A stretch of 64,000 bases of DNA from Solirubrobacterales bacterium (GTDB taxonomy: Bacteria > Actinomycetota > Thermoleophilia > Solirubrobacterales > 70-9). Position 1 is the stretch's first letter. Every line of letters starts with the position of its first letter. The translations under genes were made by a program, and so were the position numbers. Below, piece by piece: positions 44,465 to 53,116 of the stretch. The notes under the pieces are model-generated. The model searched no databases and was not told where the DNA came from. It saw nothing but the letters and a program-made list of their open reading frames with translations. Where the stretch lies: the NCBI GenBank assembly GCA_035573435.1, contig DATMZR010000031.1, positions 124,001 through 188,000 on the forward strand. Reading direction: 5' to 3'.

Positions 44465-45727
44465 GTGGCGAATGAGCGCACCAAGACGGGCGAGTCCCGC
44501 GTAGCCAGCGATGGCAAGGGGGCCGCCGCGCACCCGCTGCCGGACCAGGCCACCTGCCGCGAGCTGCTCGAGACGATGGCGCTGATTCGCCGTTTCGAGG
44601 AGGAGGCCGGCCGTCAGTATCAGCAGGCCAAGGCCGGCGGATTCCTGCATCTGGCCATCGGCGAGGAAGCGACGATCGTCGGCACCACGTCAGTAATGCG
44701 CCCCGACGACTACCTGATCGGCACGTACCGGACTCACGGCCACGCGATCGCCCGCGGGACCGAGCCGAAGCGAGTTATGGCGGAGCTGTTCGGGCGCGAG
44801 GATGGGTGCTCGCGCGGCCGGGGGGGCTCCATGCACATCTTCGACCTCGAGCGCCGGTTCATGGGCGGCTACGGGATCGTTGGCGGCAACCTGCCGCTGG
44901 CTGCCGGGCTGGCCCTTGCATGCGACTACACGGACTCGGACTCCGTCACCGTCTGCATGTTCGGCGACGGCGCCTCGAACACCGGCAACTTCGGCGAGAC
45001 GATGAACATCGCCGCGCTGTGGAAGCTGCCTGTGGTGTTCCTGGTGGAGAACAACCTCTACGGGATGGGGACGTCGATCGAGCGCCACTCGGCGGTCACC
45101 GACCTCTCGCGCAAGGCGGAGGGTATGGGCGTGTCGGGGGTTCGCGTGGATGGAATGGACGTGCTGGCGGTGCGCGACACGGTCGCCGAGCACATCCGCA
45201 TCGCCCGCGAGGACCGTCAGCCCACGCTGGTGGAGGCATTCACCTACCGCTACCGGGGGCACTCGGCGGCCGATCCCGAGGTCTACCGGACGAAGGAGGA
45301 GGTGGAGGAGTGGCGCGAGAAGGACCCGGTCAAGGTCTTCCGGGACCGCCTGTTGGCCGAGGGCGTGATCTCCGAGGACTACCTCACGGAGCTGCGCGAG
45401 CGGCTCGAGCGACAGGTCACCGAGGCGGTGGAGTTCGCCGACAACTCGCCCGAGCCGCCACTGGAGTCGCTGTACGACCACCTCTACGTGGTCGGCGACC
45501 AGGTGCCCGGCTGGTACGCGGTGGACGAGCGGACTCCTGAGCCGCACCGCGGCGAGCAGGAGCGCGAGGTGGGCGCACGCGGAGAGGCCCGCAAGCTGGC
45601 GGAGGCGGGAGCAGCCTATGCCGGGCAGCAGAGCCCCAGGGGTCGCCGGTCGCCCAGCCATGGCGACGCATCCGCCGTTCGCGACAGGGAGGGGAGCGAG
45701 GCGCTCGAGGACAAGCATGAGGGGTAG
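44465..45727 (+). CDS. pdhA: Pyruvate (2-oxo acid) dehydrogenase E1 alpha subunit
   Basis: E1 alpha, 420 aa. YRTHGHAIARGTEP, GREDGCSRGRGGSMHIFDLE, and the TPP motif FGDGASNTGNFGETMNIAALW with VENN near residues 160-195 identify the subunit. TYRYRGHSAADPEVYR follows the normal order. After about residue 350 there is an unusual ~65-residue Arg/Glu/Gly/Ser-rich tail of low complexity, absent from typical family members. The GTG at 44465 starts MANERTKTGE. It forms the heterotetramer with PdhB, encoded 15 bp downstream. Confidence 0.93.
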   Translation: MANERTKTGESRVASDGKGAAAHPLPDQATCRELLETMALIRRFEEEAGRQYQQAKAGGFLHLAIGEEATIVGTTSVMRPDDYLIGTYRTHGHAIARGTEPKRVMAELFGREDGCSRGRGGSMHIFDLERRFMGGYGIVGGNLPLAAGLALACDYTDSDSVTVCMFGDGASNTGNFGETMNIAALWKLPVVFLVENNLYGMGTSIERHSAVTDLSRKAEGMGVSGVRVDGMDVLAVRDTVAEHIRIAREDRQPTLVEAFTYRYRGHSAADPEVYRTKEEVEEWREKDPVKVFRDRLLAEGVISEDYLTELRERLERQVTEAVEFADNSPEPPLESLYDHLYVVGDQVPGWYAVDERTPEPHRGEQEREVGARGEARKLAEAGAAYAGQQSPRGRRSPSHGDASAVRDREGSEALEDKHEG

Positions 45728-45742
45728 AGCGCCTTGCCGCTG

Positions 45743-46729
45743 ATGAGGATGCGCGAGGCCCTCAACCAGGCCCTCGCCGAGGAGATGCGCCGAGACGAGA
45801 GCGTCTTCATCATGGGCGAGGACGTCGGGGTCTTCCAGGGCGCCTTCAAGGTCACCGAAGGGCTGCTGGACGAGTTCGGCGAGAAGCGCGTGCGCGACAC
45901 GCCGATCTCGGAGAACACGATCGTCGGCACCGGCGTGGGGGCGGCGATGGCGGGGCTGCGGCCTGTGGTCGAGCTGATGACCGTCAACTTCTCGCTCCTG
46001 GCCATGGATCAGATCGTCAACCACATGGCGGCGATCCCCTACATGTTCAATGGCCAGGTCCGTGTGCCGATCGTGATCCGGATGCCGGGGGGCGGCGGAC
46101 ACCAGCTCGGCCCCACGCACTCGCACAGCCTGGAGGCGATGTTCCAGCAGGTCCCGGGGCTCTTGGTCGCCTCGCCTTCCACCCCCGCAGACGGCAAGGG
46201 CCTGTTGAAGGCGGCGATCCGGGACGACAATCCGGTGATCTTCATCGAGCACGAGACCCTGTACGGCATGCGGGGCGAGGTCCCGGACGCCGACGGCGCG
46301 GATCACATCCTCAACTTCGGCGAGGCCGCCGTTCTGCGCGAGGGTGGCGACGTGACGATCGTCGCCATCCTGCGAATGGTCGACGTCGCCGAGAAGGCGG
46401 CGAAGACGCTCTCCACCGAGCACGGCGCCGAGGCCGAGGTGATCGATCCGCGCACCCTGCGGCCCCTCGACCTGGACACCATCCTCGACTCGGTCCGGAA
46501 GACCAACCGGTGCGTGATCGTCGAGGAGGGATGGCCGCACGGCGGCGTCGGCGCGAACCTCGCCGCGCTGATCTCCGAACAGGCATTCGACCATCTCGAC
46601 GCGCCGACCCAGCGGGTCACCGGCGCCGACGTACCGATGCCCTACGCGAAGCGCCTGGAGCAGGCGGCGATCCCCCACCCGGAGCACGTCGTCAGCGCGG
46701 CCCTGGCGACACTCGAGGGGGCGCTCTAG
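45743..46729 (+). CDS. pdhB: Pyruvate (2-oxo acid) dehydrogenase E1 beta subunit
   Basis: E1 beta, 328 aa. MREALNQALAEEMRRDESVFIMGEDVG, VRDTPISENTIVGTGVGAAMAGLRPVVE, MPGGGGHQLGPTHSHSLEAMF and GLLVASPSTPADGKGLL are standard. The ATG at 45743 (MRMREALNQ) is the likely start; a TTG at 45734 adds three residues. Its stop TAG overlaps the pdhC GTG. The best match of the pair is to acetoin/pyruvate-type E1 enzymes; adjacent lipB and lipA favour pyruvate. Confidence 0.94.
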   Translation: MRMREALNQALAEEMRRDESVFIMGEDVGVFQGAFKVTEGLLDEFGEKRVRDTPISENTIVGTGVGAAMAGLRPVVELMTVNFSLLAMDQIVNHMAAIPYMFNGQVRVPIVIRMPGGGGHQLGPTHSHSLEAMFQQVPGLLVASPSTPADGKGLLKAAIRDDNPVIFIEHETLYGMRGEVPDADGADHILNFGEAAVLREGGDVTIVAILRMVDVAEKAAKTLSTEHGAEAEVIDPRTLRPLDLDTILDSVRKTNRCVIVEEGWPHGGVGANLAALISEQAFDHLDAPTQRVTGADVPMPYAKRLEQAAIPHPEHVVSAALATLEGAL

Positions 46730-48042
46730 TGGCTCAGGACATCGTCATGCCCCGGCTCTCCGACTCGATGGAGGAGGGGACGATCCTGCGCTGGCTGAAG
46801 TCGCCCGGTGATGAGGTCTCGCTGGGCGAGGAGCTGGTCGAGATCGAGACGGACAAGGCGAACATGGTCTACGAGGCACCCGCCGGCGGCACGCTGATCG
46901 AAACCATCGCTCAAGAGGGAGACACGCTGCCGATCGGCCAGGTGATCGCTCGGGTGGGGGAGGTGGGCGAGAAGCCGTCCGGTGATGGCGCCGGTGGAGG
47001 CCGGGAACCTGAAGCCGCACCGCAGGCGCGAACGGAGGAGGCCCCGCAGCAAGCGGCGGCCGCGGCCGTCGAGGAGCCCACGTCGCCGGGCCCCGCCCCG
47101 GCGCCGCCCAGCGGAGACGGACGGGTCAAGGCCTCGCCCCTGGCGCGACGGATGGCGAGCGAGCAAGGGCTCGACCTGGGAGCGCTCTCCGGCTCCGGGC
47201 CGGGCGGCCGAATCGTTAAGGCCGACGTCGAGCGAGCAATCGCTGCCGGCCCCGCACCGGCGGCAGCTCCAGCCGCACCTGCGGCGGCTCCGGCCCCCGC
47301 GACTCCGGCCGAGCCGACCCCTGGGGCGCGCGAGCGGCCGGAGACCGCCAAGGGAGCGGTGACCCATGAAGACCTGACCAAGCTCCAGCAGACCGTTGCC
47401 CGGCGCATGGCGGAGTCGAAGGCGACGGCGCCCCATTTCCAGCTCTCGGCGCAGATCGACATGACGCGGGCGGTGGCGGCGCGCGCGCGCATCAAGGCGG
47501 AGGCGACCCAGGACGAGGTGGTGCCCTCGTTCAACGACATGGTCGTCAAAGCCTGCGCGATCGCGCTCCGTGAGCATCCCCGGGCGAACGCGGCCTATCG
47601 CGACGGGAGGCTGGAGCTCTACTCCCGCGTCAATGTGGGGGTGGCGGTTGCCGCCCGGGACGCGCTGGTTGTGCCGACCATCTTCGACGCCGACCTCAAG
47701 GGTCTGCGGCAGATCGCCTCCGAGGCGCGCGCCCTCGCGCGGCGGGTGCGGGACGGCACCGTGACGCCACCCGAGCTCTCGGGCGGCACGTTCACGGTCT
47801 CGAACCTGGGCATGTACGGCATCTCCAACTTCCAGGCCGTAATCAATCCGCCCCAGGCCGGGATCCTGGCCATTGGCGCGATCACCGAGACGCCGGTGGT
47901 CCGCGCCGGGGAGATCGCCACTGCCCACCTGATGGGAGTCACGCTGGGCTGCGATCACCGCGTCCTCTACGGCGCCGACGGCGCGCTGTTCCTCGGTCGC
48001 GTGCGCACCCTCCTCGAAGAGCCCCTCGGTCTGGCCCTCTAG
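46729..48042 (+). CDS. pdhC: Dihydrolipoamide acyltransferase (E2) of the pyruvate dehydrogenase complex
   Basis: E2, 437 aa, one lipoyl domain. Lys43 in EIETDKANM is the lipoylation site. A Pro/Ala linker leads to the E1/E3-binding domain (VKASPLARRMASEQGLDLGAL, GRIVKADVERAI), a second Pro/Ala linker, and the catalytic domain from about residue 205. The catalytic motif reads DHRVLYGADGALFL where most E2s have DHRVxDGA: His is kept but the Asp two residues before Ala is Tyr. The GTG at 46729 overlaps the pdhB stop. lipB and lipA follow. Confidence 0.93.
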   Translation: MAQDIVMPRLSDSMEEGTILRWLKSPGDEVSLGEELVEIETDKANMVYEAPAGGTLIETIAQEGDTLPIGQVIARVGEVGEKPSGDGAGGGREPEAAPQARTEEAPQQAAAAAVEEPTSPGPAPAPPSGDGRVKASPLARRMASEQGLDLGALSGSGPGGRIVKADVERAIAAGPAPAAAPAAPAAAPAPATPAEPTPGARERPETAKGAVTHEDLTKLQQTVARRMAESKATAPHFQLSAQIDMTRAVAARARIKAEATQDEVVPSFNDMVVKACAIALREHPRANAAYRDGRLELYSRVNVGVAVAARDALVVPTIFDADLKGLRQIASEARALARRVRDGTVTPPELSGGTFTVSNLGMYGISNFQAVINPPQAGILAIGAITETPVVRAGEIATAHLMGVTLGCDHRVLYGADGALFLGRVRTLLEEPLGLAL

Positions 48043-48071
48043 CGCGGATTTCGGCGTGAGAGACTGGTCCT

Positions 48072-48794
48072 GTGGATGAGCTCTGGACCGTTCGGACCGG
48101 CCAGGTCCCTTACCGGCAGGCACTCGCCGCCCAGAAGCGCCTCGAGTCCGCGCGGCAGGCCGAGGAGATCCCCGACCTGCTGCTTTTCCTGGAGCATCCG
48201 CCCGTCTACACCAAGGGCCGTCGCTCGACCCCTGACGAGCTGCCGATGGGCGAGGACTGGTACAGGACGCAGGGCATCGAGGTGACCGAAACCGACCGCG
48301 GCGGTCGGGTCACCTACCACGGACCAGGCCAACTCGTGGGTTATCCCGTCATGAGCCTTCGCCCCTACGGCGACGACGTTCATGACTACATCAGGCGAAT
48401 GGAGCGGGCGATCATCGCCGCGCTCGCCGATTGGCACCTCAAGGCCGATTTGCTCGACGGCTTGACCGGGGTCTGGACGCCGGCGCGGCGCAAGATCGCC
48501 TCGATCGGCATCCACGTCAGCCGCGGCATCACCACGCACGGCTTCGCGATCAATGTCAACAACGACCTGCAGCCGTTCGAGTGGATAGTGCCCTGCGGGA
48601 TCGAAGCCTGCCGAGTGACCTCGCTGACGCGCGAGCTCGGCGCCGAGCAGAACCTGGACGCCTTCGCCACAACCGTTCGCGACCGCTTCGGGGAGGTCTA
48701 CGGGCGGGCGGCCGTCGAGGTGGAGGCCGATGAGCTCCCCGGGCGACCGTGGGAAGTCGCCCCTCTTGCCGAAACCGCGCCGGCGATACGGTAG
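48072..48794 (+). CDS. lipB: Octanoyl-ACP:protein N-octanoyltransferase
   Basis: LipB (240 aa) transfers octanoyl to the lipoyl domain of PdhC. FLEHPPVYTKGRR, RGGRVTYHGPGQLVGYPVM, RKIASIGIHVSRGITTHGFAINVNNDL (Lys of the active site) and IVPCGIEACRVTSL (catalytic Cys) are the family motifs in order. The GTG at 48072 gives the normal N terminus DELWTVRTGQVPY. It lies 29 bp after pdhC and just before lipA. Confidence 0.95.
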   Translation: MDELWTVRTGQVPYRQALAAQKRLESARQAEEIPDLLLFLEHPPVYTKGRRSTPDELPMGEDWYRTQGIEVTETDRGGRVTYHGPGQLVGYPVMSLRPYGDDVHDYIRRMERAIIAALADWHLKADLLDGLTGVWTPARRKIASIGIHVSRGITTHGFAINVNNDLQPFEWIVPCGIEACRVTSLTRELGAEQNLDAFATTVRDRFGEVYGRAAVEVEADELPGRPWEVAPLAETAPAIR

Positions 48795-48799
48795 GACCG

Positions 48800-49771
48800 G
48801 TGGGAGCCGAGACCACACCCGCGGAGCGCCTCCACGTGACGCGCTCGCGCGCGCGTCCGGGCGGGGCGCTAGTGGTCGAGGGGCGTCCCTTCCACGATCG
48901 CAAGCCACCCTGGCTGAAGGTCCCCGCTCCCGGCGGCCCGACCTACCGGCACCTCAAATCGATGCTCAGCGAGCAGAACCTGCACACCGTCTGCCAGGAA
49001 GCCAACTGCCCCAACGTGGGCGAGTGCTGGGAGCGCGGTACCGCGACGTTCATGATTCTTGGCGACGTCTGCACGCGGCGCTGCGGCTTCTGCAACGTGC
49101 AGACAGGCAAGCCGACCTGGAACGACCCGCTAGAGCCGATGCGCGTGGCAGCCTCGGTGAAGCGGATGGGGCTTCAGCACGCGGTGGTCACCTCCGTCGA
49201 CCGCGACGACCTCCCCGACTACGGGGCCGGTGCCTTCGTCGGCGTCATCCGCTCCATCCGAGCACTGGCGCCCGGATGCAAGGTCGAGGTGCTCACTCCT
49301 GACTTTCGGGGGCAGGAGATGCCGCTCGCCAAGGTGATCCACGAGAAGCCTGACGTCTTCAACCACAACGTCGAAACCGTGCCGCGCCTGTACCCGAAGG
49401 CACGCCGCGGCTCGGACTTCATGCGTTCGGCGAGGGTGTTGAGGCTGGCCAAGGAGATGGGCTCTCACGAGGTGATCACGAAGTCGGGCCTGATGGTTGG
49501 CCTGGGCGAGAGCTTCGAGGAGATGGTGGAGGCTTTCGGGATCCTGCGAGAGCACCGGGTGCAGGTGCTCACCGTGGGCCAGTACCTGCGTCCCACCGAG
49601 CAGCATCTGCCCGTGGTCCGCTACTGGCACCCGGACGAATTCGCTGCCCTGGAGCGCGCTGCCTATGACCTGGGCTTCGACTCGGTGGCCGCGGGCCCGC
49701 TCGTCCGCAGCTCATACCACGCGGACGAGAGCGCTCGCGCGGTGACCGAGCGGCGGCGAGCTGCCGCCTGA
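48800..49771 (+). CDS. lipA: Lipoyl synthase
   Basis: Radical SAM lipoyl synthase (323 aa) that inserts two sulfurs into the octanoyl group. The auxiliary cluster Cys set is CQEANCPNVGEC; the radical SAM Cys set is CTRRCGFC in ILGDVCTRRCGFCNV. FNHNVETVPRLYPKARRGSDF and KSGLMVGLGESFEEM are conserved, and the final RSSYHADE contains the Ser that ligates the auxiliary cluster. The GTG at 48800 is used: TACGGT ends 7 nt upstream, and the longer frame overlaps lipB. Confidence 0.96.
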   Translation: MGAETTPAERLHVTRSRARPGGALVVEGRPFHDRKPPWLKVPAPGGPTYRHLKSMLSEQNLHTVCQEANCPNVGECWERGTATFMILGDVCTRRCGFCNVQTGKPTWNDPLEPMRVAASVKRMGLQHAVVTSVDRDDLPDYGAGAFVGVIRSIRALAPGCKVEVLTPDFRGQEMPLAKVIHEKPDVFNHNVETVPRLYPKARRGSDFMRSARVLRLAKEMGSHEVITKSGLMVGLGESFEEMVEAFGILREHRVQVLTVGQYLRPTEQHLPVVRYWHPDEFAALERAAYDLGFDSVAAGPLVRSSYHADESARAVTERRRAAA

Positions 49772-49864
49772 GCCGGCGTTACGGCGCAGCGAGACCTCGC
49801 CGATCAGCGGCGACTCGGCGCCCGCTGCTTGGCGTCCATGGGCGCGAAATAGGCTTCGCCTCCC
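49772..49864 (+). promoter_or_regulatory. Short gap with -10 candidate for the rhomboid gene
   Basis: About 90 bp. TAGGCT at 49850-49855 fits the local -10 pattern and ends 9 nt before the CTG proposed as rhomboid start. Nothing else is recognised. Confidence 0.45.
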
Positions 49865-50716
49865 CTGATCCCGCTCAAGGACAACATCCCCACCGGGCGG
49901 TTCCCGATCCTCACGGTGCTGTTGATCGTCGTCAACCTCGCCGTCTTCGCCTGGCAGGTCACCCAGCCATCGGCGCCGAACTCGAGCGACTCGCCACACA
50001 TAGAGGAATTGTCGGAGCAGGACGAGACAACTCTGCAGTACGGCGCGATCCCGTACAGGCTCACGCACCCCGGTAGAGACTGCGCAATAGCGACCGAGCG
50101 TGCGGCCTCTGGAGGCATCCAGCAGGACGTTGTCTGCGAGGGGACGCCGGAGTTCAGAAAGGCCGAGGCGCGGGGTGCGCTCGTTCAACCCCTCGACTCC
50201 CCGCCCTGGTGGGTGACCGTGTTCACGTCCATGTTCATGCATGGGGGCCTTCTGCACATCGGCTTCAACATGCTGTTCCTGTGGATCTTCGGCAACAACG
50301 TCGAGGACTCCATGGGCAGGGGGCGCTTCGTCCTCTTCTACCTGCTGGCGGGGATCGCTGCCGCCTACGCACAGGCGCTTCTGGACACGGACGCCACGCT
50401 GCCCGCGGTCGGGGCAAGCGGCGCGATCGCGGGGGTGCTGGGTGGCTACTTGCTCCTCTATCCCCACGCCCGCGTCTTGACGCTGGTGATCATCATCTTC
50501 TTTGTCACCTTGATCGAGATTCCAGCGGTGATCATGTTGGGGATCTGGTTCGTGCTCCAGTTCTTGCCGGCGATCGGGCAACTCGCGACGCCCGAGGTCT
50601 CCGCGAGCGGGGGTGGCGTGGCCTACTTCGCCCACATCGGCGGCTTCGTCTTCGGCTTAGCGACGATCAGGCTGTTCGCGAACCGCTATCGGACGACCGG
50701 CCCTGAGTATGCGTAA
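49865..50716 (+). CDS. Rhomboid-family intramembrane serine protease, apparent CTG start
   Basis: Membrane protease of 283 aa with about six helices and a long exported loop after the first. The catalytic Ser is in VGASGAIAGVLGGYLLLYP and the His in YFAHIGGFVFGL; MHGGLLHIGFNMLFLWIFGNNVED is the preceding conserved segment. A GTG at 49916 would start inside helix 1 and lose the family N terminus. From the CTG at 49865 the protein reads (M)IPLKDNIPTGRFPILTVLLI, matching the usual MIPLRDxxP start; no ATG, GTG or TTG exists between the upstream stop and this point. TAGGCT lies 9 nt before. Confidence 0.85.
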   Translation: MIPLKDNIPTGRFPILTVLLIVVNLAVFAWQVTQPSAPNSSDSPHIEELSEQDETTLQYGAIPYRLTHPGRDCAIATERAASGGIQQDVVCEGTPEFRKAEARGALVQPLDSPPWWVTVFTSMFMHGGLLHIGFNMLFLWIFGNNVEDSMGRGRFVLFYLLAGIAAAYAQALLDTDATLPAVGASGAIAGVLGGYLLLYPHARVLTLVIIIFFVTLIEIPAVIMLGIWFVLQFLPAIGQLATPEVSASGGGVAYFAHIGGFVFGLATIRLFANRYRTTGPEYA

Positions 50717-50882
50717 CGCGTTCCTGGTCGTCGCGCTGATCTTCTGCGTGGGGTTCGGGGGAATGACCGCGGCGGTCGCGGTCGACTCGGGCTTCGACAT
50801 CTTCACGGCCGTCTCGTTCCTGATCGTGCTCATGCTCATGCTCGCGGTCCTCGGCGCGTTGCGAAATCCCCCAGGCGGCTAG
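50709..50882 (+). CDS. Small membrane protein, 57 aa
   Basis: Two hydrophobic segments, NAFLVVALIFCVGFGGMTAAV and FDIFTAVSFLIVLMLMLAVLGAL, separated by a short acidic loop VDSGFD, with a short polar tail RNPPGG. The ATG at 50709 overlaps the rhomboid stop by 8 bp, so translation is probably coupled. It is shorter than typical gene-calling limits but has a clean two-helix pattern and high GC codon use like its neighbours. Function unknown. Confidence 0.55.
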   Translation: MRNAFLVVALIFCVGFGGMTAAVAVDSGFDIFTAVSFLIVLMLMLAVLGALRNPPGG

Positions 50883-50903
50883 AGCGTTCACTGGTGGAGC
50901 AGG

Positions 50904-50976
50904 TGGAGCCAGCCGGGCTCGAACCGGCGACCTCCGGCTTGCAAAGCCGGCGCTCTCCCAACTGAGCTATGGCCCC
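50904..50976 (-). tRNA. tRNA-Ala (anticodon TGC)
   Basis: Minus-strand 73-nt cloverleaf: acceptor GGGGCCA/TGGCTCC (one G-T pair), D arm GCTCAGTTGGGAGAGC, anticodon stem CCGGC/GCCGG with loop TTTGCAA (TGC), T arm GCCGG-TTCGAGC-CCGGC. Discriminator A; CCA is not encoded. Confidence 0.95.
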
Positions 50977-51050
50977 AGACCCTCAATTCTAGGTTCCGGC
51001 CACCCGTGTGCGACGATGGGCCTGCAAAGGGACTGATTCCGGAGGTTGGG

Positions 51051-52412
51051 ATGGCGAAGACGGAGACCGAGACCCCGGTAGGCGAGCGAGAGCACGTCGA
51101 CAAGTCGCCGCAGGCAGTCGAGCAGGCCGCAATCGAGGCGAAGGCGGCCGCCGGGGCGAAGCCGGGTCAGCGCGCCGAGGTGTCGAACCTCGACATCGTC
51201 CGCCACTACTTCGAGATCGCCTGCGATCGCCTGAAGCTTCCTGACGACCTGAGGGTCGTGTTCTGGACCCCTTACCGCGAGGTCACGGTGCAGATCCCGG
51301 TGAAGCTCTCCGACGGCAAAGTCCACGTCTTCTCCGGCTACCGCATCCAGCACAACGGCGCCCGGGGCCCTTACAAGGGCGGCGTCCGCTTCCACCCAGA
51401 GGTCGATGTCGACGAGATCCGGGCACTGGCCTCGCTGATGACCTGGAAGACCGCCGTTGCCGGAGTCCCGTTCGGGGGCGCCAAGGGCGGTGTCAACTGC
51501 CCAGCGGACCAGCTCGAGCGCTCCGAGCTGCAGAAGATCACGCGCTCGTTCATGGACAAGATCGAGAAGATCCTGGGGCCCACCCGCGACATCCCGGCGC
51601 CGGACGTCAACACCAACGCCCAGGTGATGGCCTGGATGATGGACGAGTACGGCAAGCTCCACGGTCACACGCCGGCGATCTGCACCGGCAAGCCGATCGC
51701 CCTCGAGGGGTCCTACGGTCGCGAGGCGGCCACGGGCCGCGGCTGCGTCTACATGTTTCGCGAGGCGGCGCCACACCTCGGCCTGAGCCCGGCCGACACG
51801 AGCTTCGTCGTCCAGGGCTTCGGCAACGTCGGCTCGTGGGCAGCGCGGATAATGCAGCAGCTCGGCGCCAGGATGGTGGCCGTCTCCGACGCCAACGGAG
51901 CGATCCGAAACGACGCCGGGATCGACGCCAACGCGCTGCAGGACCACATCGCCGCCGGCGGGAAGATCACGGAGTTCGGTGGGGTCGAGACGATCGACGC
52001 CGACGACCTGGTCGCCGTTCCCTGTGACGTCTTCATCCCGGCGGCGCTCGGCGGCATGATCCACGAGAGAAACGCCGACCGAATGCAATGCACGGTGATC
52101 CTCGAGGGCGCAAACAGCCCGACCACTCCGGCGGCGGACCAGATCCTCCGCGACAAGGACGTCTACATCATTCCCGACGTGATGGCGAACGCCGGCGGGG
52201 TGGTGGTCTCGTATTTCGAGTGGGTCCAGAACCTGCAGCACTTCCGCTGGGACGAGCGTGAAGTGAATGACAAGCTCGGCACGATCATGCGACGCGCCTA
52301 TCGGGAGGTGTCAGCGCGTGCCCGCGAAGGGGGCATCGATCTGCGCGAGGCCGCATACCTGGTGGGGATCGAGCGGGTCGTCGAGGCTGCGCAGACCCGG
52401 GGCTACGTTTAG
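51051..52412 (+). CDS. gdhA: Glutamate dehydrogenase (Glu/Leu/Phe/Val dehydrogenase family)
   Basis: GDH, 453 aa. SGYRIQHNGARGPYKGGVRFHP and MTWKTAVAGVPFGGAKGGV (with the catalytic Lys) are the substrate site; IPAPDVNTNAQVMAWMMDEY contains the catalytic Asp. The NAD(P) fold is FVVQGFGNVGSWAARIM near residue 250, and EGANSPTTPAAD follows. Residues 1-45 form a polar extension. A GGAGG Shine-Dalgarno stands 5 nt before the ATG, unlike the leaderless genes nearby. It interconverts glutamate and 2-oxoglutarate with ammonia; NAD versus NADP use cannot be fixed by eye. Confidence 0.93.
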   Translation: MAKTETETPVGEREHVDKSPQAVEQAAIEAKAAAGAKPGQRAEVSNLDIVRHYFEIACDRLKLPDDLRVVFWTPYREVTVQIPVKLSDGKVHVFSGYRIQHNGARGPYKGGVRFHPEVDVDEIRALASLMTWKTAVAGVPFGGAKGGVNCPADQLERSELQKITRSFMDKIEKILGPTRDIPAPDVNTNAQVMAWMMDEYGKLHGHTPAICTGKPIALEGSYGREAATGRGCVYMFREAAPHLGLSPADTSFVVQGFGNVGSWAARIMQQLGARMVAVSDANGAIRNDAGIDANALQDHIAAGGKITEFGGVETIDADDLVAVPCDVFIPAALGGMIHERNADRMQCTVILEGANSPTTPAADQILRDKDVYIIPDVMANAGGVVVSYFEWVQNLQHFRWDEREVNDKLGTIMRRAYREVSARAREGGIDLREAAYLVGIERVVEAAQTRGYV

Positions 52413-52434
52413 TCGCTAGCCCACGGAAGCGACG

Positions 52435-53013
52435 CTAGAAATCAAAATCTTTGGGTTTTCCCTGCTCGAACCAGAGCTCGTCGTCTTCGGGAGCGTCGCG
52501 CAGGAACTCCGGAGTGTCGGCCAGCATGTCCTCCTGCTTGCCGGCCTCCCCCTCCTGAGGGGGCCCCTCCCCCGCTGCCGCCGAGTCCGGCTCCTGCTCG
52601 CCGGGCTCAGGCTCTTGCTCGGGCAGCTCGTGCTCCACCGTGTCGAGCGATTCGACGGGCGGCTCGGAGGCTGTGTCCTCGGCCGGCTCCTCGGGCAGCG
52701 CGCTCTCCTCGTCCAACTCCAGTTCGAGCTCGCTGACCTCAGGCTCAGCCGTGGCGGCGGGCTCGTCGGGCTCGTAAATCGTCGTCTCGGCCTCTGCCGA
52801 GTCGTCCTCGTCCGGCTCGTGCCGCGCATCGGCCACGGCCCCGTTCTCCGACTGCTCGGCCGAGCCGACGTCCTGCTCGGGGAAATCCGGCTCACCGGGC
52901 CGGCTCGGTAGGCCGAATGCCTCGTCTTCCAGACGCTGAAGCTCGGAGTCGGTGGCGCCACGCTGCCGCTTCAGCTCCAGATGCTCGCGAATCGCGTCGT
53001 CGAGAGTTCCCAT
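52435..53013 (-). CDS. Acidic low-complexity protein with conserved ends
   Basis: Protein of 192 aa. The first 30 residues (MGTLDDAIREHLELKRQRGA) form a charged helix, and the last 32 (DMLADTPEFLRDAPEDDELW then FEQGKPKDFDF) look like a conserved C-terminal motif. The middle 120 residues are Glu/Pro/Asp-rich and probably disordered. Proteins of this layout occur throughout Thermoleophilia, which supports a real gene. No membrane segment or catalytic motif is visible. TAGTCT about 15 nt upstream may be its -10. It converges on gdhA with 22 bp between stops. Confidence 0.65.
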   Translation of the reverse strand: MGTLDDAIREHLELKRQRGATDSELQRLEDEAFGLPSRPGEPDFPEQDVGSAEQSENGAVADARHEPDEDDSAEAETTIYEPDEPAATAEPEVSELELELDEESALPEEPAEDTASEPPVESLDTVEHELPEQEPEPGEQEPDSAAAGEGPPQEGEAGKQEDMLADTPEFLRDAPEDDELWFEQGKPKDFDF

Positions 53014-53116
53014 CCGCTAACCGGGGAAAGACTACTGGCCAACCTGGGCTCGCTGGCACGCTTTCCTGCACCCTTGGGATGCCCCAATCCACGATCAGGG
53101 CCGCCCATTGGACGCG

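Noticed and set aside
44690-46687. 665-codon minus-strand open frame across pdhA and pdhB
   Set aside because: Antisense of two clearly identified genes, His/Arg/Gly-rich translation without motifs.
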